Shown here: positions 9,209 to 17,689 of the stretch, in pieces
How positions within the stretch are numbered: position 1 is the stretch's first letter
How the letters are laid out: each line of letters starts with the position of its first letter
From: Chloroflexaceae bacterium
GTDB lineage: Bacteria > Chloroflexota > Chloroflexia > Chloroflexales > Chloroflexaceae
Length of the DNA: 64,000 nt
NCBI GenBank assembly: GCA_028282325.1
Contig: JANQID010000051.1
Coordinates: forward strand, 25,376-89,375
Direction of reading: 5' to 3'
Program-made: the position numbers and the translations under genes
The notes under the pieces: model-generated
The model's database searches: none
What the model was told of the DNA's origin: nothing
Seen by the model: only the letters and a program-made list of their open reading frames with translations

Positions 9209-10678
9209 TTGGTAAAGGTTACGACGGAACGATTGCCCAAAAGTCTTTTAGCTCTCGATATTGAACTTGATCGCGATCAGGTTGAGCGAGGTCTTGACCG
9301 GGCCGCCCGCCAATTTGCGCGGAAATACACGATACCGGGCTTTCGCAAGGGAAAAGCGCCGCGTTTTATTATCGAAAATTATTTTGGGCGAGAGGCCCTC
9401 TTTGAAGAAGCTTCCGAAGATTTAATTAATCGAGCTTATGCCGAGGCGCTGAAGCAGGAGCAGATCGAGCCGGTTGGTCCGGGTAATCTGGAAAAGATCG
9501 CATCAGCCGATCCGTTCACCTTTCGCATTACGGTGCCGCTGTCCCCGACTGTCACCCTGCCTGACTATCGTGCAATGCGGATGCCTCTGGATATTCAACC
9601 GGTGACTGATGCGGATGAGCAGTACGCAATGGACATGATCCGTGATCGGCATGTAGCATTGCAAGAGCTAGAAGAGCCGCGCCCGGCGCAACAAGGCGAT
9701 CAATTGGTCGTAAAGATGCGCTCGCTCGTTGATGGCCAACCATTGGAAGCAGAAGCCGATAATGAAGAGCTTGAAGACGCCACGCTTGTGCTAGAACCGA
9801 ATCGTCTGGTTGATGAGCTATACCATGGGCTGCAAGGCGCGAATGTCGGCGAGGAGCGTGAAATACAGGCGCAAATGCCTGACGATCATGCCAATGAACA
9901 GATACGCGGCAAACAAATAACCTTCAAAATCCAGCAAGTGGTGAGCATTCAGGCGCGCGTACTTCCCGATTGGGAGGAAATCCCCGGGCTCGAGGAATTT
10001 GAAGGCACGCTTGATGAGTTGCGCGCCAAGACGCGCGCCGATCTGGAAAAGGCGGCGCGCGACACCGCCGAACGCGCTCTGATCGACGCGTATATCACCC
10101 AATTGGCGGAGCAGACCGAGTATGATATTCCGGATGTGATGATCCAAAATATGGCTGAAAATATGCTTCAAGAACAGGAGCAACAGCTTCAGCGCTATGG
10201 CATCACGATGGAGCAAATGCTGCAATATCGCGGTCAAACCCAAGAGCAGGCCATTGCAGATTTGCTGCCGGAAGGCGAGCGCCAGTTGAAGCGAACGCTG
10301 GCGTTGCAAGAAGTATCGCGGCGCGAACGACTAGAGCTCGCTGAAGAGGATACCGAAGCCGAAATTCAAAACTTGCTCAAAGATTACGCGGAGGAAGAAC
10401 GCGAGCGGGCAAAGCAGATGATGGAAGACCAGTTGCGCCAGATTGTGGCCAACGCCGTGATGGATCGCAAGCTGCGTGAACGGATTGTCGCAATTGCAAC
10501 GGGAACTGCGCCTGAACTTGATGCTGAAGCGGCGGACTCAGCGTCAGACGACGATGGAGAGCCGGAGACGGTTGAAAACGCCGCGCCGGAACCCTCCTCG
10601 GTTGATCATGCTCAGCCGGCGGATGAAACAGCGCCGGTATCGTCTGCTGCCCAAACGTCAGATTCAGATTCGCATTGA
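9209..10678 (+). CDS. tig: Trigger factor (ribosome-associated chaperone, prolyl isomerase)
   Basis: 489 residues. The N-terminal ribosome-binding domain carries the signature GFRKGKAPRFIIENYFG (about residues 45-61), followed by a FKBP-like region and the long helical C-terminal arms rich in E, Q and R. An acidic low-complexity tail of about 50 residues (rich in D, E, S, A, P) is unusual but not rare. The start is TTG at 9209, after AGGA and GGAG; no ATG fits the family start. It is followed by clpP and clpX, the classical tig-clpP-clpX order. Confidence 0.95.
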   Translation: MVKVTTERLPKSLLALDIELDRDQVERGLDRAARQFARKYTIPGFRKGKAPRFIIENYFGREALFEEASEDLINRAYAEALKQEQIEPVGPGNLEKIASADPFTFRITVPLSPTVTLPDYRAMRMPLDIQPVTDADEQYAMDMIRDRHVALQELEEPRPAQQGDQLVVKMRSLVDGQPLEAEADNEELEDATLVLEPNRLVDELYHGLQGANVGEEREIQAQMPDDHANEQIRGKQITFKIQQVVSIQARVLPDWEEIPGLEEFEGTLDELRAKTRADLEKAARDTAERALIDAYITQLAEQTEYDIPDVMIQNMAENMLQEQEQQLQRYGITMEQMLQYRGQTQEQAIADLLPEGERQLKRTLALQEVSRRERLELAEEDTEAEIQNLLKDYAEEERERAKQMMEDQLRQIVANAVMDRKLRERIVAIATGTAPELDAEAADSASDDDGEPETVENAAPEPSSVDHAQPADETAPVSSAAQTSDSDSH

Positions 10679-10810
10679 TGGGCCGGAAATCAGGTGCATC
10701 GGCGCAATGTTGCTTGACGATTCACCACAAACCAGCATGATATGTATATTGAGGGTAATTGTGTTTACCCGATCTCCATGGACGTACAGGTGGTTAGGAG
10801 TTTGTGCATT

Positions 10811-11458
10811 ATGAAGTGGATCTCTCCCCTCGGCGCAGAATGGACTCAACCTCAACCCGAATCATTGATTCCTATGGTTGTTGAGAGCACGAGTCGCGGC
10901 GAGCGTGCATTCGATATCTACTCGCGTTTGCTCAAGGAGCGCATTATCCTTTTGGGCACGCCCATCGAGGATCAAATCGCTAATCTCATCGTTGCTCAGT
11001 TGCTGTATCTGGAAAGCGAAGACCCCGAACGTGACATCTGGCTGTATATTAACAGCCCTGGCGGCTCGATAACCGCCGGTCTGGCGATCTACGATACGAT
11101 GCGTCACATTCGCCCCGACATCGCGACGGTATGTGTAGGCATGGCAGGAAGCATGGCAACGCCGATCCTGGCGGGTGGTACGAAAGGGAAGCGCTATAGC
11201 TTGCCACACTCAACCGTGCATATGCACCCGGCGGGCGGCGGCGCGCGCGGCTACGCCCCCGATGTCGAGATTATGGCCCGCGAGTTGTTGCGCGAACAGC
11301 AGCTCATTCGCGAGTTGCTGTCGCGTGACACCGGCCAATCGATTGATCGCATCGCCAAAGACTTTGATCGCGATTTGTTTATGACGCCAGAGCAGGCGCA
11401 AGAGTATGGCATTATCGATGAAGTGCTCAGTCGCGAAAAACCAACGAGCCAGGAGTAG
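10811..11458 (+). CDS. clpP: ATP-dependent Clp protease proteolytic subunit
   Basis: 215 residues. A serine protease that forms a 14-mer chamber and pairs with ClpX, encoded next. Catalytic residues from the numbering used here are Ser114 in GMAGSMATP, His139 in VHMHPAGGG and Asp188 in [10 protein letters not shown]. The ATG at 10811 follows TAGGAG; an in-frame upstream ATG at 10742 gives an unlikely extension. The motif GMAGSMA differs slightly from the usual GQAASMG, and HPAGGG replaces HQPLGG, as in divergent ClpP copies. Confidence 0.94.
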   Translation: MKWISPLGAEWTQPQPESLIPMVVESTSRGERAFDIYSRLLKERIILLGTPIEDQIANLIVAQLLYLESEDPERDIWLYINSPGGSITAGLAIYDTMRHIRPDIATVCVGMAGSMATPILAGGTKGKRYSLPHSTVHMHPAGGGARGYAPDVEIMARELLREQQLIRELLSRDTGQSIDRIAKDFDRDLFMTPEQAQEYGIIDEVLSREKPTSQE

Positions 11459-11474
11459 CATACGCTATATGCCG

Positions 11475-11511
11475 CAACGGCGGAGGTTACGAAATCCGCC
11501 GTTGTCGTTTT
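11475..11511 (+). terminator. Hairpin terminator between clpP and clpX
   Basis: CAACGGCGGA (11475-11484) pairs perfectly with TCCGCCGTTG (11495-11504), 10-nt loop, followed by TCGTTTT. It may partly terminate tig-clpP transcription before clpX. Confidence 0.65.
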
Positions 11512-11547
11512 ACAAGAAAACAAAGGCGTTGATGTTTGGAGGTCATA

Positions 11548-12858
11548 ATGACCCGTTCCCGCAGTAGTGGTCGCGGTTCATATATCTGTTCATTCTGTGG
11601 TCGCGGTCAGGACGAAGTTCAACGGTTGATCGCCGGCCCCGGCACCGTATTTATCTGCGATGAGTGCGTGGCGTTGTGCAGCGCGATCATCGCCGAGGAA
11701 AACGCGCAGCAGCAGGCGCCTGAGCCGCGTCGCAAGGTAGCGACTGGCTCGTCGTGGCTTCCCACGCCGCGGCGAATCCGCGAAAAGCTCGATCAGTATG
11801 TGGTTGGCCAGGATCGCGCAAAAGTCGTGCTGTCGGTCGCAGTGTACAATCACTATAAGCGAATTCAGGCCGGGGCGCAGATCGATGATACGGATCTGGC
11901 CAAGAGCAACGTGTTGCTGATCGGCCCGACGGGAAGCGGAAAAACGCTGCTGGCGCAGACCCTGGCGCGGGTGCTTGATGCGCCCTTTGCCATTGCCGAC
12001 GCCACAGCGCTCACCGAAGCAGGGTATGTCGGCGAAGATGTAGAAAACATTTTGCTCCGGCTGATCCAGGCGGCGGATGGGGATATCGAGCGCGCACGCA
12101 ACGGCATTATCTACATTGACGAGATCGACAAGATTACTCGCAAGGCCGATAATCCCTCCATTACTCGCGATGTGTCGGGTGAAGGCGTGCAACAGGCCTT
12201 GCTGAAGATCCTCGAAGGCGGCGTCGCCCATGTGCCGCCCTTGCCCGGGCGCAAGCATCCGCAGCAAGAGTATATCCCTTTCGATACCACGAACGTGCTG
12301 TTTATCTGCGGCGGAGCGTTTGAGGGCATTGCCGATGTGATCGCCAAACGAGTCGGCGGCAACGCAAAGATCGGCTTCCAGCACGATGCTGGCGAACGCA
12401 TCGACATCGCCAGCCAAGAACGCGATTTGCTTGCCCAGATCTTTCCCGATGACTTGCTGCGATATGGGTTCATCCCTGAGTTTATTGGCCGCCTGCCGGT
12501 GATCGTCGCACTGGAGCCGCTGGATAAGCAGACGATGCTCAAGATCCTCACCGAGCCGCGCAACGCGATCATCAAGCAGTACCAGAAGATGTTTGAGCTT
12601 GATCGCGTTGAATTGGAAGTGACTCCGGACGGGTTGGAAGCAATAGTCGATCGCGCTATGCAGACAAGAACCGGCGCTCGCTCGCTTCGTACCACGATCG
12701 AGGACGTGCTGATGGATGTAATGTACGAGATACCATCCCAGGAACATATCGGGCGCTGCATTATCAATGCCGAAGTCGTTCAGGGTCGCGGACATCCGAT
12801 TATGGTTCCCCGCACCGAACGTTCCGACTATCGCCGCCGTCTAGATGAAGCTGTGTAA
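11548..12858 (+). CDS. clpX: ATP-dependent Clp protease ATP-binding subunit ClpX
   Basis: 436 residues. It unfolds tagged proteins and feeds them into ClpP. An N-terminal zinc-binding domain has CSFCGR and ICDECVALC. The AAA+ core has Walker A GPTGSGKT (about residues 126-133), Walker [10 protein letters not shown], the pore loop GYVGEDVE, and the sensor region GRLPVIVAL. The ATG at 11548 follows TTTGGAGGTCATA, so the in-frame TTG at 11536, which lies in the ribosome site, is rejected. The ClpP-binding tripeptide region is replaced by the [14 protein letters not shown] sequence seen in many phyla. Confidence 0.96.
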   Translation: MTRSRSSGRGSYICSFCGRGQDEVQRLIAGPGTVFICDECVALCSAIIAEENAQQQAPEPRRKVATGSSWLPTPRRIREKLDQYVVGQDRAKVVLSVAVYNHYKRIQAGAQIDDTDLAKSNVLLIGPTGSGKTLLAQTLARVLDAPFAIADATALTEAGYVGEDVENILLRLIQAADGDIERARNGIIYIDEIDKITRKADNPSITRDVSGEGVQQALLKILEGGVAHVPPLPGRKHPQQEYIPFDTTNVLFICGGAFEGIADVIAKRVGGNAKIGFQHDAGERIDIASQERDLLAQIFPDDLLRYGFIPEFIGRLPVIVALEPLDKQTMLKILTEPRNAIIKQYQKMFELDRVELEVTPDGLEAIVDRAMQTRTGARSLRTTIEDVLMDVMYEIPSQEHIGRCIINAEVVQGRGHPIMVPRTERSDYRRRLDEAV

Positions 12859-12902
12859 TATCGCCCTCGTTCGATCTTGCCAGTTGCCATAGTGAGCCTT
12901 CT

Positions 12903-13646
12903 ATGCGCCCTTTCAAACGCATGCCCGATCGTGTAGCCGATGAAACGACGGTGCATCGTCGTATTCTCGTCGCTGATGATGACCCATCGATTGCGACGCT
13001 GATCCAGGTGACGCTCAAGGATCCGCGCTACGAGATTGTCCCGGTCAAGAATGGCCTAGAGGCACTGAAAGCATTTGAGGAGCAGGTCTTCGATGTGCTC
13101 ATCCTCGACGTGATGATGCCCTATATCGATGGGTTTGAGGCATGCGAGCAGATTCGCGCCCAGAGCGATGTTCCGATTATTATTCTCACCAGCCGCGATG
13201 GAACCGATGACATTGTGCATGGTTTCGAGCTTGGCGCCGACGATTACATCACCAAGCCGTTTAAAACCGCCGAGTTGATCGCGCGAGTCGAGGCCATTCT
13301 GCGGCGGCTGGAAGGCAACAAGCATCGCAAAGCGCCGCCAATTGTGCGCGTCGCCGATATCGAGATTGACGAGCCGCGCCACCGCGTGCTTGTACGCGGC
13401 AAGGAAGTCAACCTGACTCCGATGGAGTTTGAGTTGTTGTATTTCCTGGCAGCTAATTCCGGCCAGGTATTTGATCGCGAAACGTTGTTCCGCGAGGTCT
13501 GGGGCTATGAATACGTTGGCGAAACGAACCTGGTTGATGTGTGCGTGCGCCGACTACGCGAAAAGGTGGAGATCGAACCATCAAAACCACGCATTATCAT
13601 GACTGTCCGCGGCGTAGGCTACAAGCTCAGTGATTCGAACGTATGA
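12903..13646 (+). CDS. OmpR/PhoB-family response regulator
   Basis: 247 residues. The receiver domain (about 20-140) contains the acidic triad DDD at its start, phospho-acceptor Asp in LILDVMMP, Thr in ILTSRDG and Lys in YITKPF. The C-terminal winged helix (about 150-245) has VNLTPMEFELLYFLA and VRRLREKVE. It would bind DNA directly when phosphorylated. No histidine kinase is adjacent, so it is an orphan here. It begins 44 bases after clpX and almost touches upp. Confidence 0.92.
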   Translation: MRPFKRMPDRVADETTVHRRILVADDDPSIATLIQVTLKDPRYEIVPVKNGLEALKAFEEQVFDVLILDVMMPYIDGFEACEQIRAQSDVPIIILTSRDGTDDIVHGFELGADDYITKPFKTAELIARVEAILRRLEGNKHRKAPPIVRVADIEIDEPRHRVLVRGKEVNLTPMEFELLYFLAANSGQVFDRETLFREVWGYEYVGETNLVDVCVRRLREKVEIEPSKPRIIMTVRGVGYKLSDSNV

Positions 13647-13649
13647 CCA

Positions 13650-14303
13650 ATGAGCAGTGCGACAACTCCTAATTCTCCACCGCCGGTTTATGTGTCCCAG
13701 CATCCGCTGGTACTGCATAAGCTGGCGTTGCTCCGCAGCATCCACACCGAACCGAAAAAATTCCGCGAGATGGTCCACGAGATCTCGCAGTTGCTGTTTT
13801 ATGAGGCGACAAAGGATCTGAAGCTTGCCCCGCTGACGGTAGAGACTCCGCTGAGTAGCTGCCCCGGCTATGAGGTTGCCGAACGTATCGGCCTGATGCC
13901 GATACTGCGCGCCGGTCTGGGCATGTCCGAGGCGATCCTGGGGATGTTGCCGGTCGCCCATGTCTGGCACCTGGGGCTGTATCGCGACCACGAGACGCTC
14001 AAGCCGGTGACGTACTATAACAAGTTGCCCGATCACCCGGAAATCGATCTCTCGCTGGTGATTGATCCGATGCTCGCTACCGGCGGCTCCGCTGTCGCAG
14101 CAGTCAATATTTTAAAACGCTGGGGCGCCATTCGAATCAAGTTTCTCGGCCTGATTGCCGCGCCCGAAGGCGTACAAGCGTTGACCAGCGCGCATCCCGA
14201 CGTGCCGATCCATCTTGCAGCTATCGATAACCATCTTGACGAGCACGGGTATATCGTTCCCGGTCTGGGCGACGCGGGAGATCGGCAGTTTGGCACGGGC
14301 TAA
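13650..14303 (+). CDS. upp: Uracil phosphoribosyltransferase
   Basis: 217 residues. Converts uracil and PRPP to UMP in pyrimidine salvage. It has [13 protein letters not shown] near the middle, the PRPP-binding loop [12 protein letters not shown], and the C-terminal uracil-site segment [24 protein letters not shown], all diagnostic of Upp. It begins 3 bases after the regulator stop, so it is probably co-transcribed. Confidence 0.96.
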   Translation: MSSATTPNSPPPVYVSQHPLVLHKLALLRSIHTEPKKFREMVHEISQLLFYEATKDLKLAPLTVETPLSSCPGYEVAERIGLMPILRAGLGMSEAILGMLPVAHVWHLGLYRDHETLKPVTYYNKLPDHPEIDLSLVIDPMLATGGSAVAAVNILKRWGAIRIKFLGLIAAPEGVQALTSAHPDVPIHLAAIDNHLDEHGYIVPGLGDAGDRQFGTG

Positions 14304-14359
14304 GGTCGGCCCGTCGGCGCGAGAGACCGCACAAGATATGGCGCACGAATGACTGATCG

Positions 14360-15478
14360 ATGGTAGTCATCGCCCTGCTGCTCACGTTTGGCATCGCCGC
14401 CACGCTCACGATGCTGCTCGCGCCGCCGGTTGCGCGTCTCTGTGAGCGGCGCGGCTGGCTGGCGTATCCTGGCCCCCGCAGCGTCCACCGCTCGCCTATG
14501 CCGACGGTGGGCGGCCTCGCAATTATCGCCGGGTTCACCGGCGCGCTGCTGCTGTCTTTCGCCCTCGAATGGCTCGACCCCGCCCTTCGACGTTCACCCT
14601 ATGAGCATCTGCGCCTGACGTTGTTGCTGATCGGCGCAACGATCGTTGCAGCGATCAGCTTTATCGACGATCTGCGCGATTTGCCGGCATTGCCGCGTCT
14701 GGTTGTGCATTTCGGGGCGGCGCTGGTCGCCGTCGGGCCGTATCTCTGGGATCCGACGCTCTATCCCGATGCGCTGGGCATGCCAACCGAAGCCCGCGGC
14801 ATTATTCTCACCGCATTCAACTTCCCCTTCGTCGAGCAGGTGCATTTGCACAACCTCAGCCCCTGGATCGCCATTGCCGCAACGCTGATCTGGATCACTG
14901 GCATGCAAAACATGGTCAACTGGGCCGACGGTCTGGATGGGCTGGCCGCCGGCATTACGCTGATCGCCGCGTCGATGCTCACGATCCACACGCTGATGCT
15001 CAATCCGCCGCAAGTGACGGTGGGGTTGTTGCCGCTCGCGCTGGCCGGGGCGTGCGCCGGGTTTTTGCCCTTCAATTTTCACCCCGCGCGCATATTTATG
15101 GGCGATGTCGGCGCGATGACGCTGGGCTATGTGCTGGGCGTGAGCGCGATCATCGGCGGCGCGAAGCTAGCGACGGCGCTGCTGGTGATGGGCGTGCCGC
15201 TGATCGATATGGCCTGGCTGATCGTCTGGCGCACGCTGCACGGGCGCTCGGCGGCCCGCGCGGGACGCGATAACCTGCATATTCGCTTGCTGGATATGGG
15301 CTTTTCGCAACGCCAGATCGTGGCGTTCTACTACATATTGAGCGCCGCATTCGGCGGCATCGCCCTGCTCGATGTGATGACCCCGGCGGCCAAGCTCGGC
15401 GCGCTGGCCGTGCTCGGCATCCTGGTGCTGAGCGTGCTGATCTATGCCTCGACCCGCCCAACGACCGCCCGCAGCTAG
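14360..15478 (+). CDS. MraY/WecA-like polyprenyl-phosphate sugar-1-phosphate transferase
   Basis: 372 residues with about ten hydrophobic helices. Family GT4-type membrane transferases attach a UDP-sugar phosphate (often GlcNAc-1-P) to undecaprenyl phosphate, starting a cell-wall or surface polysaccharide. Diagnostic boxes are the Asp-rich FIDDLRDLPALPR, the substrate loop NMVNWADGLDGLAAG, and FMGDVGAMTLGYVLG. Without neighbouring glycan genes I cannot say which polymer it serves. It lacks MraY-specific features, so the WecA/TagO type is more likely. Confidence 0.88.
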   Translation: MVVIALLLTFGIAATLTMLLAPPVARLCERRGWLAYPGPRSVHRSPMPTVGGLAIIAGFTGALLLSFALEWLDPALRRSPYEHLRLTLLLIGATIVAAISFIDDLRDLPALPRLVVHFGAALVAVGPYLWDPTLYPDALGMPTEARGIILTAFNFPFVEQVHLHNLSPWIAIAATLIWITGMQNMVNWADGLDGLAAGITLIAASMLTIHTLMLNPPQVTVGLLPLALAGACAGFLPFNFHPARIFMGDVGAMTLGYVLGVSAIIGGAKLATALLVMGVPLIDMAWLIVWRTLHGRSAARAGRDNLHIRLLDMGFSQRQIVAFYYILSAAFGGIALLDVMTPAAKLGALAVLGILVLSVLIYASTRPTTARS

Positions 15479-15536
15479 CGCCGCCCCCGCCCCGTTTGCC
15501 CAATGCGCCCCTGAAACGCCGATCCTCGCGGCGAGA

Positions 15537-15557
15537 TCATGGTAAGATTCACCATGA
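15537..15557. promoter_or_regulatory. Palindrome upstream of the DUF427 gene
   Basis: TCATGGT (15537-15543) and ACCATGA (15551-15557) form a perfect 7-bp inverted repeat with a 7-nt centre, 42 bases before the DUF427 start. It could be an operator or the end of the preceding transcript. Confidence 0.3.
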
Positions 15558-15598
15558 CAAACGCAAGACAAAGCTATCATAAATAGAGGGGTATCCAA

Positions 15599-16090
15599 GT
15601 GATCCGACGCATCGAACCCGGCCCGGGGCAGGAATCCGTTTGGGATTATCCTCGCCCGCCGCGCCTGGAGGAATCGACGAAGCATATTCGAGTGGCCTTC
15701 AACGGCGTTGTGATCGCCGACACCAAACGTGCGATGCGCGTGCTGGAGACCAGCCACCCGCCGACGTTTTATCTGCCGCCGGAAGACATCGCGATGGAAT
15801 ATCTGCTCAACACGAGTCGCGTTTCACTCTGCGAGTGGAAGGGCCAGGCGCAGTATTACACGATCACCGTCGGCGACAAGCAGGCGCACAACGCCGCCTG
15901 GCGCTATCCCGCCCCAACCGCCGCGTTCGCGCCCCTGCGCGATTATGTCGCGTTCTATCCCGGCATGATGGACGCATGCTACGTTGATGATGAGCAGGTG
16001 CAGGCACAGGAGGGCGACTTCTACGGCGGTTGGGTGACAAGCGACATCGTCGGGCCGTTCAAGGGCAGTCCGGGCACGTGGGGTTGGTAG
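15599..16090 (+). CDS. DUF427 (PF04248) family protein
   Basis: 163 residues. It has the conserved DUF427 core: RVAFNGVVIADTKRAMRVLE, then YLPPEDI, CEWKGQAQYYTI, AAWRYPAP and a final VAFYPGMMDACYVD. The family is a small beta fold of unknown biochemical role, and some members are nucleotidyltransferase neighbours. The start is GTG at 15599 after GAGGGG. It stands alone between the glycosyltransferase and the CRISPR region. Confidence 0.85.
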   Translation: MIRRIEPGPGQESVWDYPRPPRLEESTKHIRVAFNGVVIADTKRAMRVLETSHPPTFYLPPEDIAMEYLLNTSRVSLCEWKGQAQYYTITVGDKQAHNAAWRYPAPTAAFAPLRDYVAFYPGMMDACYVDDEQVQAQEGDFYGGWVTSDIVGPFKGSPGTWGW

Positions 16091-16546
16091 CGCACATCGC
16101 GCTGATCGGCTTTCATCGCCAGCCTGGTGCAGATGAACACTCGCACAAAGATCTGGCAGGTTTGGGAAATCTGTCAGGTCTGACATAGCTGTCGCAAGCA
16201 TCGCTCCGCGATTCAGTTCCGCAAAACGCCTCCTGTCCGCACACGTTTCTTGCCGTCCCAATTGCCGCCTCCGTTCTTCACGCGCCGGATTCATCGAATT
16301 GTCGCCGCACAATCTTGTATAGCATGTTATACTGTCGGGAACGCTGCATACCGGGGACGGAACAGCAGCATACTATGCGTGGCGCGCCATTTCAAAATCG
16401 ACGCAGAAACGCAATCACAAAACGCCCCTTTTCGTTACTAATAACTCAGAGCGCTTGTTCATCACGCTAACCATAACGAACAAGCACCGTTGAAATGCGC
16501 CCGAATTTGAGCGCATGCTTTGGGATTTGAAGTTTGGGGAGTTGTG
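16091..16546 (+). promoter_or_regulatory. Intergenic region upstream of cas6 with two inverted repeats
   Basis: No convincing gene. An imperfect tandem pair ATCTGnCAGGTnTG lies at 16151-16164 and 16169-16182. GCTTGTTC (16453-16460) and GAACAAGC (16478-16485) form an 8-bp dyad with 17-nt spacing, and ATGCGC (16495-16500) with GCGCAT (16511-16516) forms another. Both lie 30-95 bases before cas6 and may bind a regulator. A TATACT at about 16330 is a possible -10 without a clear -35. Confidence 0.4.
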
Positions 16547-17569
16547 ATGACTCAAGATGCGATCGCGATCGATGCCGCCCGATTCGAGTTGCCGCCGACT
16601 TTGCCGATTCTTTGCGCACGGGTGACGCTGCGCTTGCTTGAAGATGCCGCGTTGCCCGGATACAAAGGCGCAATGTTGCGCGGCGGCTTTGGCTATGCTT
16701 TCCAACGCGCCTCGTGCCCGCGCGCCTGCTGGAACGTCTCCGACCGTTGCGTCGCCGATATGATCTGCCCGTATCGCTGGGTGTTTGAGACGCCGCACCC
16801 GCCCGATGTCAGCCATTTGCACGATCTGCGCGATGTGCCGCGCCCCTTTGTGATCGAGCCGCCCCTGGATCGCCGCGCCGATTATCGTTCCGGCGATGCG
16901 CTGGAGTTTGGCCTGACGCTGATCGGGCGCGGGATCGATTATCTGCCCTATTTTCTGTTTGGCTTCGAGGAGCTTGGCCGCGCGGGGTTGGGCCGCCAGC
17001 ACGCCCGCGCGCGACTCGAACGGGTTGAAGCGTTGCGCCCCTGGCACATCGCCGGTCAGACGATCTATCAGGATGGCCGGGTGCAGCCGGACACTGATCT
17101 GACCAGTTTTAGTCGCTCGCCTTTGCTGTACTCCGCGAACGCGATCACCGGGCGCGCCGCGCATCTTCCCGCCGATCTGCGTCTCACGCTGCATACACCG
17201 CTGCGGGTGAAGGCGCGCGGCGCGTTTATCGAGCGCATCGAGCCGCCGGCGCTGGTTCAATCGCTGTGCTGGCGCCTGAGCGCGCTGGCGACGTTCCACG
17301 GCGGCGGGCCCTGGCCGGTCGATCACCGCATGCTGACGGAGCAGGCGCGCGACATCGTCGTTGAGCAGGAGCAGGTGCGCTGGCTGGATTGGGAGCGCAC
17401 TTCGATGCGCGGCGAGCGCTCGCGTCCGATGAAGCTCGGCGGCATTGTCGGCAGCGCGACGCTGCGCAACGTCCCGCCGGATCTGCGCACGCTGTTGCTG
17501 ACGGGCAGCCTGGTGCATGTCGGTAAGGCGGTTGTGTTTGGGCATGGGCGGATTGAGGTGCAGGGATGA
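16547..17569 (+). CDS. cas6: Cas6-family CRISPR RNA processing endoribonuclease
   Basis: 340 residues. Cas6 cuts pre-crRNA within the repeat and leaves an 8-nt 5' tag. The sequence is a RAMP with two ferredoxin-like halves: PGYKGAMLRGGFGYAFQRA near the N-terminus and the Gly-rich C-terminal VVFGHGRIEV, plus a C/W-rich insertion (CPRACWNVSDRC.. MICPYRW) typical of the PF10040 Cas6 group. The ATG at 16547 follows GGGGAG; the in-frame ATG at 16520 has none. It is separated from cas10 by 120 bases, so it may be a separate transcript. Confidence 0.82.
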   Translation: MTQDAIAIDAARFELPPTLPILCARVTLRLLEDAALPGYKGAMLRGGFGYAFQRASCPRACWNVSDRCVADMICPYRWVFETPHPPDVSHLHDLRDVPRPFVIEPPLDRRADYRSGDALEFGLTLIGRGIDYLPYFLFGFEELGRAGLGRQHARARLERVEALRPWHIAGQTIYQDGRVQPDTDLTSFSRSPLLYSANAITGRAAHLPADLRLTLHTPLRVKARGAFIERIEPPALVQSLCWRLSALATFHGGGPWPVDHRMLTEQARDIVVEQEQVRWLDWERTSMRGERSRPMKLGGIVGSATLRNVPPDLRTLLLTGSLVHVGKAVVFGHGRIEVQG

Positions 17570-17689
17570 GGCGGAAGTGTGCGCATTTGTGACGGGGCGG
17601 GATGGTAGAGTGAGCGTGTACACGTGTGTGACGGGGCAGCATAGGACGTGAGAGTGACAGGAGCGATTCTGACAAATTGAGGATAGACA

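Noticed and set aside
11590..12795. Long open frame on the minus strand opposite clpX
   Set aside because: It is the shadow of a GC-rich conserved gene; its residues show no domain and clpX is certain.
16477..16486. Match of ACGAACAA between the repeat-spacer junction at 27708-27715 and the cas6 upstream region
   Set aside because: Only eight bases are shared; a match of this length is expected by chance in 64 kb. It is not evidence of self-targeting.
17588..17637. Two TGTGACGGGGC repeats between cas6 and cas10 as a CRISPR remnant
   Set aside because: They are only 11 bases long, lack repeat-like ends, and match a G-rich low-complexity stretch.
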